The translations under genes were made by a program, and so were the position numbers. Of a DNA stretch of 64,000 nt, positions 26,416 to 33,815 are shown one piece after another; position 1 is the first letter of the stretch, and each line of letters starts with the position of its first letter. The notes under the pieces are model-generated. The model was given only the letters and a program-made list of their open reading frames with translations. It was not told where the DNA came from and made no database searches. Origin of the DNA: Pyramidobacter sp. YE332 (GTDB taxonomy: Bacteria > Synergistota > Synergistia > Synergistales > Dethiosulfovibrionaceae). The stretch is taken from contig NZ_CP133038.1 of the NCBI RefSeq assembly GCF_033060595.1, positions 1,178,001 through 1,242,000 on the forward strand, read 5' to 3'.

Positions 26416-27427
26416 GAGCAGCGACCTCTTCCAATTTTTTCAAACGCTTCAGCAGATCGGGAACGCGGCGCAGCGAAGCCTTGAAACGAAAGTCTTCCAT
26501 GTGATCGGTGGCGGGATGCCCCGAGAGGATCTGCCCCGGCTTGGTGCTCTTCATAACGATCCCCATTCCGGCGATCTGAGTGCCGCGAGCGACTTTAATA
26601 TGGCCGTTCAAACCGCTGCGCGCTCCCATGACGACGCCGTCTTCGATGGTCGTGCTGCCGGCGACGCCCGATTGACTGGCGATGATGCAGTTTTTCCCGA
26701 CGTGGCAGTTGTGGCCGATCTGCACTTGATTGTCCATTTTCGTGCCGTTCTGCACAACGGTAGCCGCGATCGTCGCCCGATCGATGCAGGTCCCGGCGCC
26801 GATCTCCACGTCGTCGCCGACGACGACCCGGCCGATCTGCGGAACTTTTACGTTCTCGCCGTCAGGACCGCCGGGGATGATGCCGAAGCCGTCGGCTCCC
26901 AAGACCGCGCAGCTGTGGATAAGGCACCTCGCGCCGACTTTCGTGCGGCGCTGAAGAACGGCCATCGGTTCGAGCACGCTGTCGTCGCCGATCTCCACGT
27001 CCGGGCCGACGTATACGTTGGCGATCAGCCTGACGCCGCTGCCGATACGCGCGCCGGCGCAGACCGTACAGTTCGGCCCGACGTATGCGGAAGGCGCCAC
27101 GATCGCCTCAGGATCGACGAATGCGCTGCCAGAGATCCCGACAGGCGGCGCATAGCGCGGTTCGAAGATCGCCAGAAGCGCCGCCATTGCCGCGCGGAAC
27201 GACTTTACCTTCAAGCCGTCGCGTCCGTCGGGAAAATTCTTTTCATCCGCGACGACGGCAACGTTCTCCGGAAGGCCGCGGGCGAGCTTCTGCGACTCTA
27301 TAAAACTCAAGCGTTCAGGAGCGCAGTCGTTCAACTCGGAAAGGCCCTCGACGATCCGTTCGCCATTTCCGCAAACAGTCGCGCCGATCCGCTCGGACAA
27401 CTCGCGCAGACGGTACGAATTTTCCAT
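26384..27427 (-). CDS. lpxD: UDP-3-O-acylglucosamine N-acyltransferase LpxD
   Basis: 347 aa. It adds the second hydroxyacyl chain to the glucosamine. The N-terminal uridine-binding domain (about residues 1-110) contains RLRELSERIGATVCG and LSFIESQKLA. A beta-helix of hexapeptide repeats starts at about residue 110 and includes QIGHNCHVGKNCIIASQSGVAGS with the catalytic His, and GARSGLNGHIKVARGTQIAGMG. The C-terminal helix ends at the lpxC start. Length matches the family (about 340). It follows the unknown exported protein by 25 bp. Confidence 0.95.
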   Translation of the reverse strand: MENSYRLRELSERIGATVCGNGERIVEGLSELNDCAPERLSFIESQKLARGLPENVAVVADEKNFPDGRDGLKVKSFRAAMAALLAIFEPRYAPPVGISGSAFVDPEAIVAPSAYVGPNCTVCAGARIGSGVRLIANVYVGPDVEIGDDSVLEPMAVLQRRTKVGARCLIHSCAVLGADGFGIIPGGPDGENVKVPQIGRVVVGDDVEIGAGTCIDRATIAATVVQNGTKMDNQVQIGHNCHVGKNCIIASQSGVAGSTTIEDGVVMGARSGLNGHIKVARGTQIAGMGIVMKSTKPGQILSGHPATDHMEDFRFKASLRRVPDLLKRLKKLEEVAAHEPPHAEKRD

Positions 27428-27452
27428 GGCAGCTCTCTCCTTAAATTATCCC

Positions 27453-28730
27453 TCAAAGGTTGCTAAAAGCGCGAAGGCTGACGCGATCGTCCTGCCGGTT
27501 ATCGTAATACAGCTCGAACGCGACATAACGATTCAAACGGTAGCCGATGGCCGCTTCCAAATCGTCATCGTCGCTGTATCTCAGCCAGCCATAGAGACCG
27601 GGGCGGTCGCGCCCGAGCCACAGGCGATACCAGAGCGGAGACGAATCTTCAGTACTGCCTTCCAGTCCCAGCCACATGAATTCCAACGGCGAGAAACGCA
27701 GCCCCGCTCTGCCGTCAACATGCCAATGCTCAAGTCCCATGACGATCTCGGCGTAAGCTTCCGCCGGAATTTTCGGGCCCAACGGGAAATATCTGCCCAA
27801 ATGAAGCCCGGCTTCCAGCCTCGCGGGACCTCCGGCATGCACGGAAAACCAGCCGCGAAACGAATAGGTCGTGCTTTCGATGTGAGTCGTCACTTTCGTG
27901 ATGGGTTTGACGGCAATGTCGTTCACCGACGAAGCCCGCAGCATTCTCAGCCATTTGTTCTGCAGCTGTTTCTCCCCGAGCCACCGCTCCATCTCCGCGA
28001 GGTGGAAACTGATCCAGCTGAGCGGCAGCCCCGTCAGCGGCGAAAGATACTCGAGCGTCTTGTCGCTCATCCGGTCCGTCAGCAACTGCGGAAGCGAAGC
28101 CGACAGCGTCTCCGGAGAAAAGGCGAGCAACAAGGGCGGCCGAAGGTAAAGCTTCAGATCGAGCAGAGCCTCCAGATCCTCGGCGTGAACGCGCACCGAG
28201 CAGCGCCATCCCGGAATATATTCGTCGATGATTTTATCGATCTGGCTCTGAAAGCTCTCCGCGCTCCAGCGCAGGGCCTCCGGCGGCACGTTCTCCACGA
28301 TTTCCCGAAGCGGAGGCACGGCGCGTTCGATATCGTTCTTCATCCAGGCGGAACAGGGCTCCGGCAGACGGGCGCTCCCTTCCGACATTTGCAGGGAAAG
28401 GCGCCAGTTCCATCTGCGCGGCGGCTCCATCGAGACGAACTTCTGATTGACAAGCGAAACCTTAAAACCCGGAAAGAGGCGGCTCCCCACGAGGGCCAAC
28501 GCCTCCACCGCCGCCTGACGCGAGAGCCGGCTGCCTTGCAGTTCGCGCCAGACGGCGCTCATGCTTCCCTGGATCGAACTTTTGAGCCATGCCGGAGCAT
28601 CGCAGCGCAGCGGCAGCGCGGGCATCGCCCGGCTTTGCGCGGGAATGACGCCGAGAAAAAGAGCTGCTGCCGGAAGAATGCGCCAAAAACATTCGGCAAC
28701 GATCGCGGGAACGTGTTTCCTCTGAAACAT
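27453..28730 (-). CDS. Exported protein with barrel-like C-terminal region, function unknown
   Basis: 425 aa that I do not recognise. The N-terminus (IVAECFWRILPAAALFLGVIPAQSRA) looks like a signal peptide cleaved near residue 35. Residues 50-270 are mixed alpha/beta. From about residue 280 the sequence alternates polar and aromatic residues (YSFRGWFSVHAGG, EAGLHLGRYF, GRAGLRFSPLEFMWLGLEG, GLYGWLRYSDDDDLEAAIGYRLN, VAFELYYDN), which reads like transmembrane beta-strands. It ends in RAFSNL, without a strict terminal aromatic. Its place between bamA and lpxD suggests an outer-membrane role. It could equally be a periplasmic protein with a beta-rich end. Confidence 0.55.
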   Translation of the reverse strand: MFQRKHVPAIVAECFWRILPAAALFLGVIPAQSRAMPALPLRCDAPAWLKSSIQGSMSAVWRELQGSRLSRQAAVEALALVGSRLFPGFKVSLVNQKFVSMEPPRRWNWRLSLQMSEGSARLPEPCSAWMKNDIERAVPPLREIVENVPPEALRWSAESFQSQIDKIIDEYIPGWRCSVRVHAEDLEALLDLKLYLRPPLLLAFSPETLSASLPQLLTDRMSDKTLEYLSPLTGLPLSWISFHLAEMERWLGEKQLQNKWLRMLRASSVNDIAVKPITKVTTHIESTTYSFRGWFSVHAGGPARLEAGLHLGRYFPLGPKIPAEAYAEIVMGLEHWHVDGRAGLRFSPLEFMWLGLEGSTEDSSPLWYRLWLGRDRPGLYGWLRYSDDDDLEAAIGYRLNRYVAFELYYDNRQDDRVSLRAFSNL

Positions 28731-28789
28731 TCCTTTCGGCCTCCCTCCTTCTGCAGCAGCTTATTTTCATGTTATTCCGGGCTCGAGTT

Positions 28790-30577
28790 TTAGAACATCT
28801 CGCCAAAGCCGAAGTGGAACTGCGTCTCATCTCCTTTGGCCACGTCGACGCGGATATTGCCGAGCGGCGTCTTCACTCTGACGCCGACGCCGGGAGAATC
28901 TTCCAGATCATCAAAGCTGAAACCGGCCCCCTGGGTCTTGTCCCATGCGTTTCCGATGTCGTAGAAGGCGACGATCGAGAAGTTCTCGTCGATGGGGATG
29001 CGCAGCTCGACGTTGCCGAGGAACATCTCATGTCCCTTGAAGTCGCCGCTTTCATAACCGCGCAGGCTGTTGGCGCCGCCCAGCGAGTAGCGCTCGGAAA
29101 GCGGAATCGAACCATCCGAGAAACCGGCGCGCACGCGCAGGGCGAGGATGATCGGCCGGTCCTCGGTCTGTCCGAGGTCGATGTAGTCCTCCAACCCCTT
29201 GATAGGCACATAGGCGACGGCTTCGGCCCAGTACTTGGTGTAATCCCATTCGCCGCCGAGAGCTTCCCAGGCGTGCTCGACGCCGATCGTCTCGCGGTCG
29301 CCCTTGGGATAGCTCAAATATCTGTCGACGTTGTTACGCGTCAACTCGAGCGTCGTCGAAAACACCTTGCTGTTGAGAGAGTCCTGTCCAACTATTTTGT
29401 CGAAATCTTCTCGGCTTTGTGCGTCAGTATTCCAATACGATGACTTGCCAGTCCAATTAATCTTGCTCTTGTGCCAGTCAGCGGTCAGATACCAGCTGAA
29501 CATCTCGCTGCCGCCGAACTTGCGTCCGAAACCGGCATACATTCCCGTACGGTCTTCTTCATACTCGAAGGCATTGTAGCGCTTACGAACGCCGTCAACT
29601 ATACCATTGTAACGGTACGTCAGATCATCATCTTCGCGCTTGTAGGCGCCGAGCTTCCAGGCGAACGTCTTCTTGTCCATGTAAGGGTCGGACAGCGACA
29701 GCCAGTAATTCTTGTAGTCGCCCTGATCGAAGCCGATTTCGAAAATCCTGGCCCGGCCGCCGAGATTGCTTTCGCGGTAGGAAGCGCCGCCGCCCAGTCC
29801 GCTGCTCGACCCGTAGCTGACCGAGAAGATCAAGCTGGCGCTTCGCTTCTCCTTGACGGTGACAATCACGTCGACGTTGTCGCTGTCTTCGACCGGTTCA
29901 AAACCGACGTTGACATCCTCGAAGAAGCCGAGGTTGCGCAGCTTCGTGATGGAATGGCGCAGGAGCGTCGAGTTGAAGAGATCCCCGTTTTTCAAGGGGA
30001 TATTGCGGCGGATGACGTAGGTTTTGGTGCGCCGGTTGCCCTGGATGACGATGTCGTTGATGCGCGGCTCGACGATCAGCACGGTGACCACGCCGTCTTC
30101 CACCTGCACGTCCTGCACGCGGGTCATGACGTAGCCGTCGGCCTGAAAGCGTTCTCTGAGGCGCTGGATGTCGTTCCTGAAAAAAACGCGGTTGAAGATC
30201 ATGCCGGGCTGCGTGAAGAGCATTTTCTTCAATTTGTCTTCTTTGTAGATCGTGTTGCCTCGGAAACGAATCTCCTTGATGGTCGGGTTCTCGGTGACTA
30301 CAAAGGTGAGAACAAGCTCCCCGTTCGCGTCCGCGGCGACTTTCGCGTCGACGTAGGAGAAAAAGCCCTGGTCGTAAATCGCCTGGATATCGTCCATGAC
30401 CTGCTGCTGATTCAGCTCATCGCCGACCTTGGTCTTCACCGCCCGCAAGATATGAGAAGCGACAACTTCGTTGTTTCCTTCGACCCTCAGGGCAGAAACC
30501 GTTTGGGCACAAGCGGCGCTGCCGACGGCGAGCAAAACGAAGCACATTGCGAATAATTTTTTCAAAGAACGAACCAA
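28790..30577 (-). CDS. bamA: Outer membrane protein assembly factor BamA, short form with three POTRA domains
   Basis: 595 aa. The signal peptide (VRSLKKLFAMCFVLLAVGSAACAQ) is followed by three POTRA-type repeats, at about residues 25-95, 96-170 and 171-250. They are marked by SALRVEGNNEV, IKEIRFRGNTIY and INDIVIQGNRRT. A 16-strand-type barrel follows and ends in HFGFGEMF, with the terminal Phe expected of an outer-membrane signal. Proteobacterial BamA has five POTRAs. Barrel motifs include the SERYSLGGANSLRGYE loop (VRGY/LRGY). An ATG at 30592 is in frame, but GGAGGG followed 7 bases later by TTG 30577 makes TTG the better start. It inserts barrel proteins in the outer membrane. Confidence 0.9.
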   Translation of the reverse strand: MVRSLKKLFAMCFVLLAVGSAACAQTVSALRVEGNNEVVASHILRAVKTKVGDELNQQQVMDDIQAIYDQGFFSYVDAKVAADANGELVLTFVVTENPTIKEIRFRGNTIYKEDKLKKMLFTQPGMIFNRVFFRNDIQRLRERFQADGYVMTRVQDVQVEDGVVTVLIVEPRINDIVIQGNRRTKTYVIRRNIPLKNGDLFNSTLLRHSITKLRNLGFFEDVNVGFEPVEDSDNVDVIVTVKEKRSASLIFSVSYGSSSGLGGGASYRESNLGGRARIFEIGFDQGDYKNYWLSLSDPYMDKKTFAWKLGAYKREDDDLTYRYNGIVDGVRKRYNAFEYEEDRTGMYAGFGRKFGGSEMFSWYLTADWHKSKINWTGKSSYWNTDAQSREDFDKIVGQDSLNSKVFSTTLELTRNNVDRYLSYPKGDRETIGVEHAWEALGGEWDYTKYWAEAVAYVPIKGLEDYIDLGQTEDRPIILALRVRAGFSDGSIPLSERYSLGGANSLRGYESGDFKGHEMFLGNVELRIPIDENFSIVAFYDIGNAWDKTQGAGFSFDDLEDSPGVGVRVKTPLGNIRVDVAKGDETQFHFGFGEMF

Positions 30578-30602
30578 CTGTATTCCCTCCATGACCCTCA
30601 AA

Positions 30603-31223
30603 TTAATGGAACTCGAGCACAACTGAGTTATTGCTTTTATACAGCGCTTTCCGGCCAACCTCCACAAGACGGTACATATCGGCGTCGGAAAGCTTTGACG
30701 CGGCCGGCCGGGGACGGGCAGCCGTCCTCGCTTCGGCGCCGGACATCCCTGTGTCCGTCAGCGACCTGTTCCCCGCGGCTTGGAGAGAGTTGCCGGCTTG
30801 CGCCAGCGGCGCGCTGCTTCGCATGGGCTCCGCAGTCCTTTTTCCCTCTGACGTCGGCCGGCCATTATAACGGCTCATTTCCGTTCTCAGCGATTGCGAC
30901 ACCGAAAAATCTCCCCGCACCCCGCCTGCATCCGCCCGCCGCATTTGCGACACGGCGATCGGCGTTTCGGACTCGGTCACGTGCAGAGGGCGCGCCAGGA
31001 ACAATATGGCCGCGAAAGCCGCCGGCAAAATCATCACGGAGGTACGGACGGAGCGGCGCGCATTTCCGCTCTGATGGCATAACAAAAGCTCCTGCCGGGC
31101 GTCATCCAGCTCAGCACGAGCGCATTCAACATCGAGTATGGCATCGGAAAAATTCCCGTCGGCGCTCATGGTCTGAGCGCGTCGGATCCAACGAATCACT
31201 CGGCTGTATTGCTTATCGAGCAT
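30603..31223 (-). CDS. Single-span membrane protein, unknown function
   Basis: 206 aa, not recognised. Residues 1-58 are hydrophilic and helical, rich in E/A/R (DAILDVECARAELDDARQELLL). One membrane span follows at about residues 62-78 (SVMILPAAFAAILFLARPL). The rest is a long, Ser/Ala/Arg-rich, probably disordered region ending in a short helical segment (LSDADMYRLVEVGRKALY). Start ATG 31223 has GGAGG upstream. It is cotranscribed between a sigma factor (24 bp) and bamA (25 bp). An anti-sigma or envelope-sensing role is a guess from position; no zinc-binding anti-sigma motif is present. Confidence 0.5.
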   Translation of the reverse strand: MLDKQYSRVIRWIRRAQTMSADGNFSDAILDVECARAELDDARQELLLCHQSGNARRSVRTSVMILPAAFAAILFLARPLHVTESETPIAVSQMRRADAGGVRGDFSVSQSLRTEMSRYNGRPTSEGKRTAEPMRSSAPLAQAGNSLQAAGNRSLTDTGMSGAEARTAARPRPAASKLSDADMYRLVEVGRKALYKSNNSVVLEFH

Positions 31224-31247
31224 TTTCCTCCTTGTGAGACAACGGAA

Positions 31248-31838
31248 TCATCTTATTATCCCTGCCGCCGCTCCAGAAGTTGCACATTCCCGAGAAAACC
31301 ATTCTTTCAATTGCGCCAGCGCCTTTTTCTTCAAACGATAGACGTGGCTGACGTCAAGGCTCATTTCTTCCGCCAGCTCGCGGGCGTTTCTGCATTCGAC
31401 CACCAGCTCGCGCAAAATGTGCGCTTCGCGTTCGGGAAGCTGAAGAAGGCCCTCCCGCAGCATGATGATCTCCTCCACTTCTCGAAATTCCGCCGTTTCA
31501 TCGCCGTCCTCGCACTCGATGTCGACGGGGATCGGGGCTTTCGCCTCCACTCTCTGGAGAAAATTGAGCATCTGGCCTCTGATTCGGTAGCAGGCATAGG
31601 TTGTAAAACGGTGCCCCAAGTTCACGTCGAATTTATCGACGGCGCGTATCAACGCCAGAGTCCCCTCCTGCACAAGGTCGGAAAAGCGCTGCCCGTTTAC
31701 CCTGAACTTTTTAGCGACCCAATACACCAGCGGACGATAGGCGAGGATGAGCTGCTCTCGCGCCTCCTCGTCTCCGGAGGACATCGCAAGCCAGAGTTTT
31801 TTTTCTTTTTCCCAGTGAAGTTCGCTTGCTTCGCCCAT
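31248..31838 (-). CDS. Sigma-70 family RNA polymerase sigma factor
   Basis: 196 aa with sigma regions 2 and 4. Region 2 (about residues 25-95) contains LILAYRPLVYWVAKKF, DLVQEGTLALIRAVDKFD and HRFTTYACYRIRGQMLNFL. Region 4 (about residues 130-185) has LPEREAHILRELVVECRNARELAEEMSLDVSHVYRLKKKAL, a helix-turn-helix for the -35 element. Region 1 is absent and region 3 is short or missing, so it is an alternative sigma factor. Start ATG 31838 with GGAGG upstream. It heads the outer-membrane cluster, and which promoters it reads is unknown. Confidence 0.85.
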   Translation of the reverse strand: MGEASELHWEKEKKLWLAMSSGDEEAREQLILAYRPLVYWVAKKFRVNGQRFSDLVQEGTLALIRAVDKFDVNLGHRFTTYACYRIRGQMLNFLQRVEAKAPIPVDIECEDGDETAEFREVEEIIMLREGLLQLPEREAHILRELVVECRNARELAEEMSLDVSHVYRLKKKALAQLKEWFSRECATSGAAAGIIR

Positions 31839-31974
31839 TTCGTCCTCCCACAGTTGAATTTTTATCTATTTTACCAGTTCTTGAGGCTTTTTGCTCGTTC
31901 ATGCCAGTTTTCGGCATAAGAAGCAGGCGGCCCTTTTCAGCGCCGCCGCAGTCTTCTCATTGAAAAAGAACGGA

Positions 31975-32631
31975 TTAAAATGGCACCGGCAGCGATTTCC
32001 GTGAAGCTCCCTGCGACGAAACGGCGCTGTGGAGCGTGTCGTTATAAAAACAGAGGACAAATTTTTCTCCTGTGTCCTCAAGCCCGGTCAAAGCGCAATT
32101 ATTCATGCGGAAGTTTTTCCAGACCGCCTCCAGCGAGAGATTCAGAGCTTCGGACAGAAAAGCCCGCAAAGTTCCGCCGTGCGAGACCACCAAAATACGT
32201 TGTCCCCGCGTTTTCCGCAAGGCGGCAAGGACTCTTCTGATACGGATTTTGATCTCGTCGGCCGATTCCGCATGCGGGATTTTCACGGAGAACGGATGCG
32301 CCGCCCAACGCGAATAATCGTCGCCGCGTTCCCGCAGCGACGAGACGCTTTGACCTTCCCAATCGCCAAAGCCGATTTCGCGCAGATCCTCCATGACATG
32401 AAGGGCGCTCCGCTCGCAGTCTGCGGCGATCGCGGCCGTCGCCACAGCTCTTTTTAAAGGGCTGACATAAATTTCCTCGGGAGCCCATTCGGCGATCCGC
32501 TCCGCAGCCATTGCCGCCTGCCGCATGCCCAGTTCATTCAAGGGGATGTCCATGCGCCCCTGAAAGCGCATCTGCGCGTTCCAGTCGGTCTGGCCGTGGC
32601 GCAGCAGTAGAATTTTTCTCGTCGTCATCAC
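31975..32631 (-). CDS. Histidine phosphatase (phosphoglycerate-mutase superfamily) protein
   Basis: 218 aa. The catalytic RHG motif is at the N-terminus (KILLLRHGQTDWN), followed by FQGRMDIPLNELGMRQA, typical of the dPGM/CobC branch. The second His is in VSHGGTLRAFL near residue 155. This branch includes phosphoglycerate mutases, alpha-ribazole phosphatase and general sugar phosphatases, and substrate cannot be read from sequence. Start ATG 32631 (or the next codon) has GGAGAG upstream. A GC-rich hairpin without a strong T run (31926-31947) lies after the stop. Confidence 0.8.
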   Translation of the reverse strand: MMTTRKILLLRHGQTDWNAQMRFQGRMDIPLNELGMRQAAMAAERIAEWAPEEIYVSPLKRAVATAAIAADCERSALHVMEDLREIGFGDWEGQSVSSLRERGDDYSRWAAHPFSVKIPHAESADEIKIRIRRVLAALRKTRGQRILVVSHGGTLRAFLSEALNLSLEAVWKNFRMNNCALTGLEDTGEKFVLCFYNDTLHSAVSSQGASRKSLPVPF

Positions 32632-32996
32632 ACGCTCTCCTGGATAGTCGACTCATCCGGCGATTGTCCGCCAGAATTCTCACTTCGATTGGCGCTTCAC
32701 CTTCGTCCGACCTCCGCCGAAAAAGCGAACGGCTTTTTCAGGGCCGCCTTCAAAAAATCGTCTTGCCCCGGCAGAGGTACAGCGTCCCCGCGCAGCGTCG
32801 CAGAAAACGGCAGGACCATAAAATGATACCTCATCTGAACGCGTCGTTTCAAGACGTTTTTTTGGACTTGGGGCGACGCCGGCTTTCGTTCGGATCGTTT
32901 CCTGCCGATGGACAAAAAAAGCGCCTCCAGCGAATTTTACAGGCTGGAGGCGCTTTTTTACTCCGAGATGGAGCTGCGATGACCTACCTCATCTTG
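32632..32996. other. Gap between the histidine phosphatase and the korC end
   Basis: Apart from the terminator listed at 32914-32959 I see no convincing gene or site in these 365 bases. Short open frames here lack a ribosome-binding site and recognisable protein features. The 32632-32700 part presumably holds the promoter of the phosphatase gene, but no clear -35/-10 pair stands out. Confidence 0.5.
32914..32959 (-). terminator. Terminator after the 2-oxoacid oxidoreductase operon
   Basis: AGCGCCTCCAGC (32920-32931) pairs with GCTGGAGGCGCT (32943-32954), and the arms are flanked by A7 and T6. It lies 38 bp past the korC stop codon and is symmetric enough to work on both strands. Confidence 0.88.
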
Positions 32997-33548
32997 TCAG
33001 GCTTTGTCCGCCTGCTCGAAACCGCACTGCAGAGCCTTGAGATTCATCGGCAAGAACTGCGGCTTTTTCTTGCCAAGCTTTTCTTCCACGACATGTTTCG
33101 CAGACTCGCGGCTGATGATCCCGGAGGCGGCGACGGCCGCGCCCAGCAGGACGATATTCGCCGTCTTGGGGCTGCCGCACTCGGCCGCGAGCTTCTCGGC
33201 GGGAACGGGAATCACCGTGATATCCTGACGCGGATTTTCGTATTTCACGAGATCGCTGTTATAAACCAGAACGCCTCCCGCTCGGGGCGAGCTCTCGAAT
33301 TTGGCCAGCGACGGCTGATTGAACACCACGCAGACATCGCACTTGTTGATGATCGGCGAACCCACAGGCTCTTCGCTGACAACGGTGCTGCAATTCGCGG
33401 TGCCGCCGCGCATCTCGGGACCGTAGGAAGGGATCCAGGATACGTTGCGCCCCTCGTCCATACCGGCATAGGCGACAAGTTGCCCCAGCATCATGACTCC
33501 CTGCCCGCCAAAACCGGCCGCGATCAATTCTTTGTAAAATCCAGCCAT
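32997..33548 (-). CDS. 2-oxoacid:ferredoxin oxidoreductase, gamma subunit
   Basis: 183 aa, the usual length for the gamma (KorC/VorC) subunit. It opens ELIAAGFGGQGVMMLGQLVAYAG, the nucleotide-binding-like motif of the family, and has WIPSYGPEMRGGTANCSTVVS and VVFNQPSLAKFE. It works with the alpha, beta and delta subunits to oxidise a 2-oxoacid to acyl-CoA with reduction of ferredoxin. It is separated from the beta-subunit gene by the IS110-family element. Start ATG 33548 with AGGAGGAAGG upstream is intact, so it can still be translated if transcribed. Confidence 0.9.
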   Translation of the reverse strand: MAGFYKELIAAGFGGQGVMMLGQLVAYAGMDEGRNVSWIPSYGPEMRGGTANCSTVVSEEPVGSPIINKCDVCVVFNQPSLAKFESSPRAGGVLVYNSDLVKYENPRQDITVIPVPAEKLAAECGSPKTANIVLLGAAVAASGIISRESAKHVVEEKLGKKKPQFLPMNLKALQCGFEQADKA

Positions 33549-33684
33549 TTTCCTTCCTCCTAGAATAATGTAGTCGCACTTGTTGACAGATTATTGAACG
33601 GGACAATCTGCGATAATGTCAGCATGCAGTGTGAGCGTCGCCGTTTGTTTCCTTGGGGACATTTCCTCGTAAAGGAGAGTGGCG

Positions 33685-33809
33685 CCTCACCTCTTGCGGC
33701 AGTTCACGAATGAGCTGGATGTTGAGACCGAAGGTCTTCTCCGTCTGTCCAAGGAGGTTGTGAGCCGCAGGAAGCGTGAGAATTCACCTGCAAATACGTT
33801 GTGGTGAGG
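33685..33809 (+). ncRNA. Candidate bridge/seek RNA region of the IS110-family element
   Basis: In the 5' noncoding end, CCTCACC (33685-33691) pairs with GGTGAGG (33803-33809). CTTGCGGC (33693-33700) pairs with GCCGCAGG (33764-33771, one G-U). The second stem encloses three small hairpins: CAGTTC/GAGCTG (33700-33717), AGACC/GGTCT (33725-33737) and CTCC/GGAG (33739-33756). IS110-family elements are known to encode a noncoding RNA in this position that guides recombination. The start, end and guide loops of this one are not defined. Confidence 0.45.
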
Positions 33810-33815
33810 TGACTC

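Noticed and set aside
31926-31947. GC-rich hairpin after the histidine phosphatase gene
   Set aside because: Stem GGCGGC/GCCGCC is fair, but no T run follows on the minus strand, so it is not called as a terminator.
32697-32915. 72-codon minus-strand frame between the histidine phosphatase and korC
   Set aside because: Its 5' end runs into the terminator after korC, and it has no ribosome-binding site or conserved motif.
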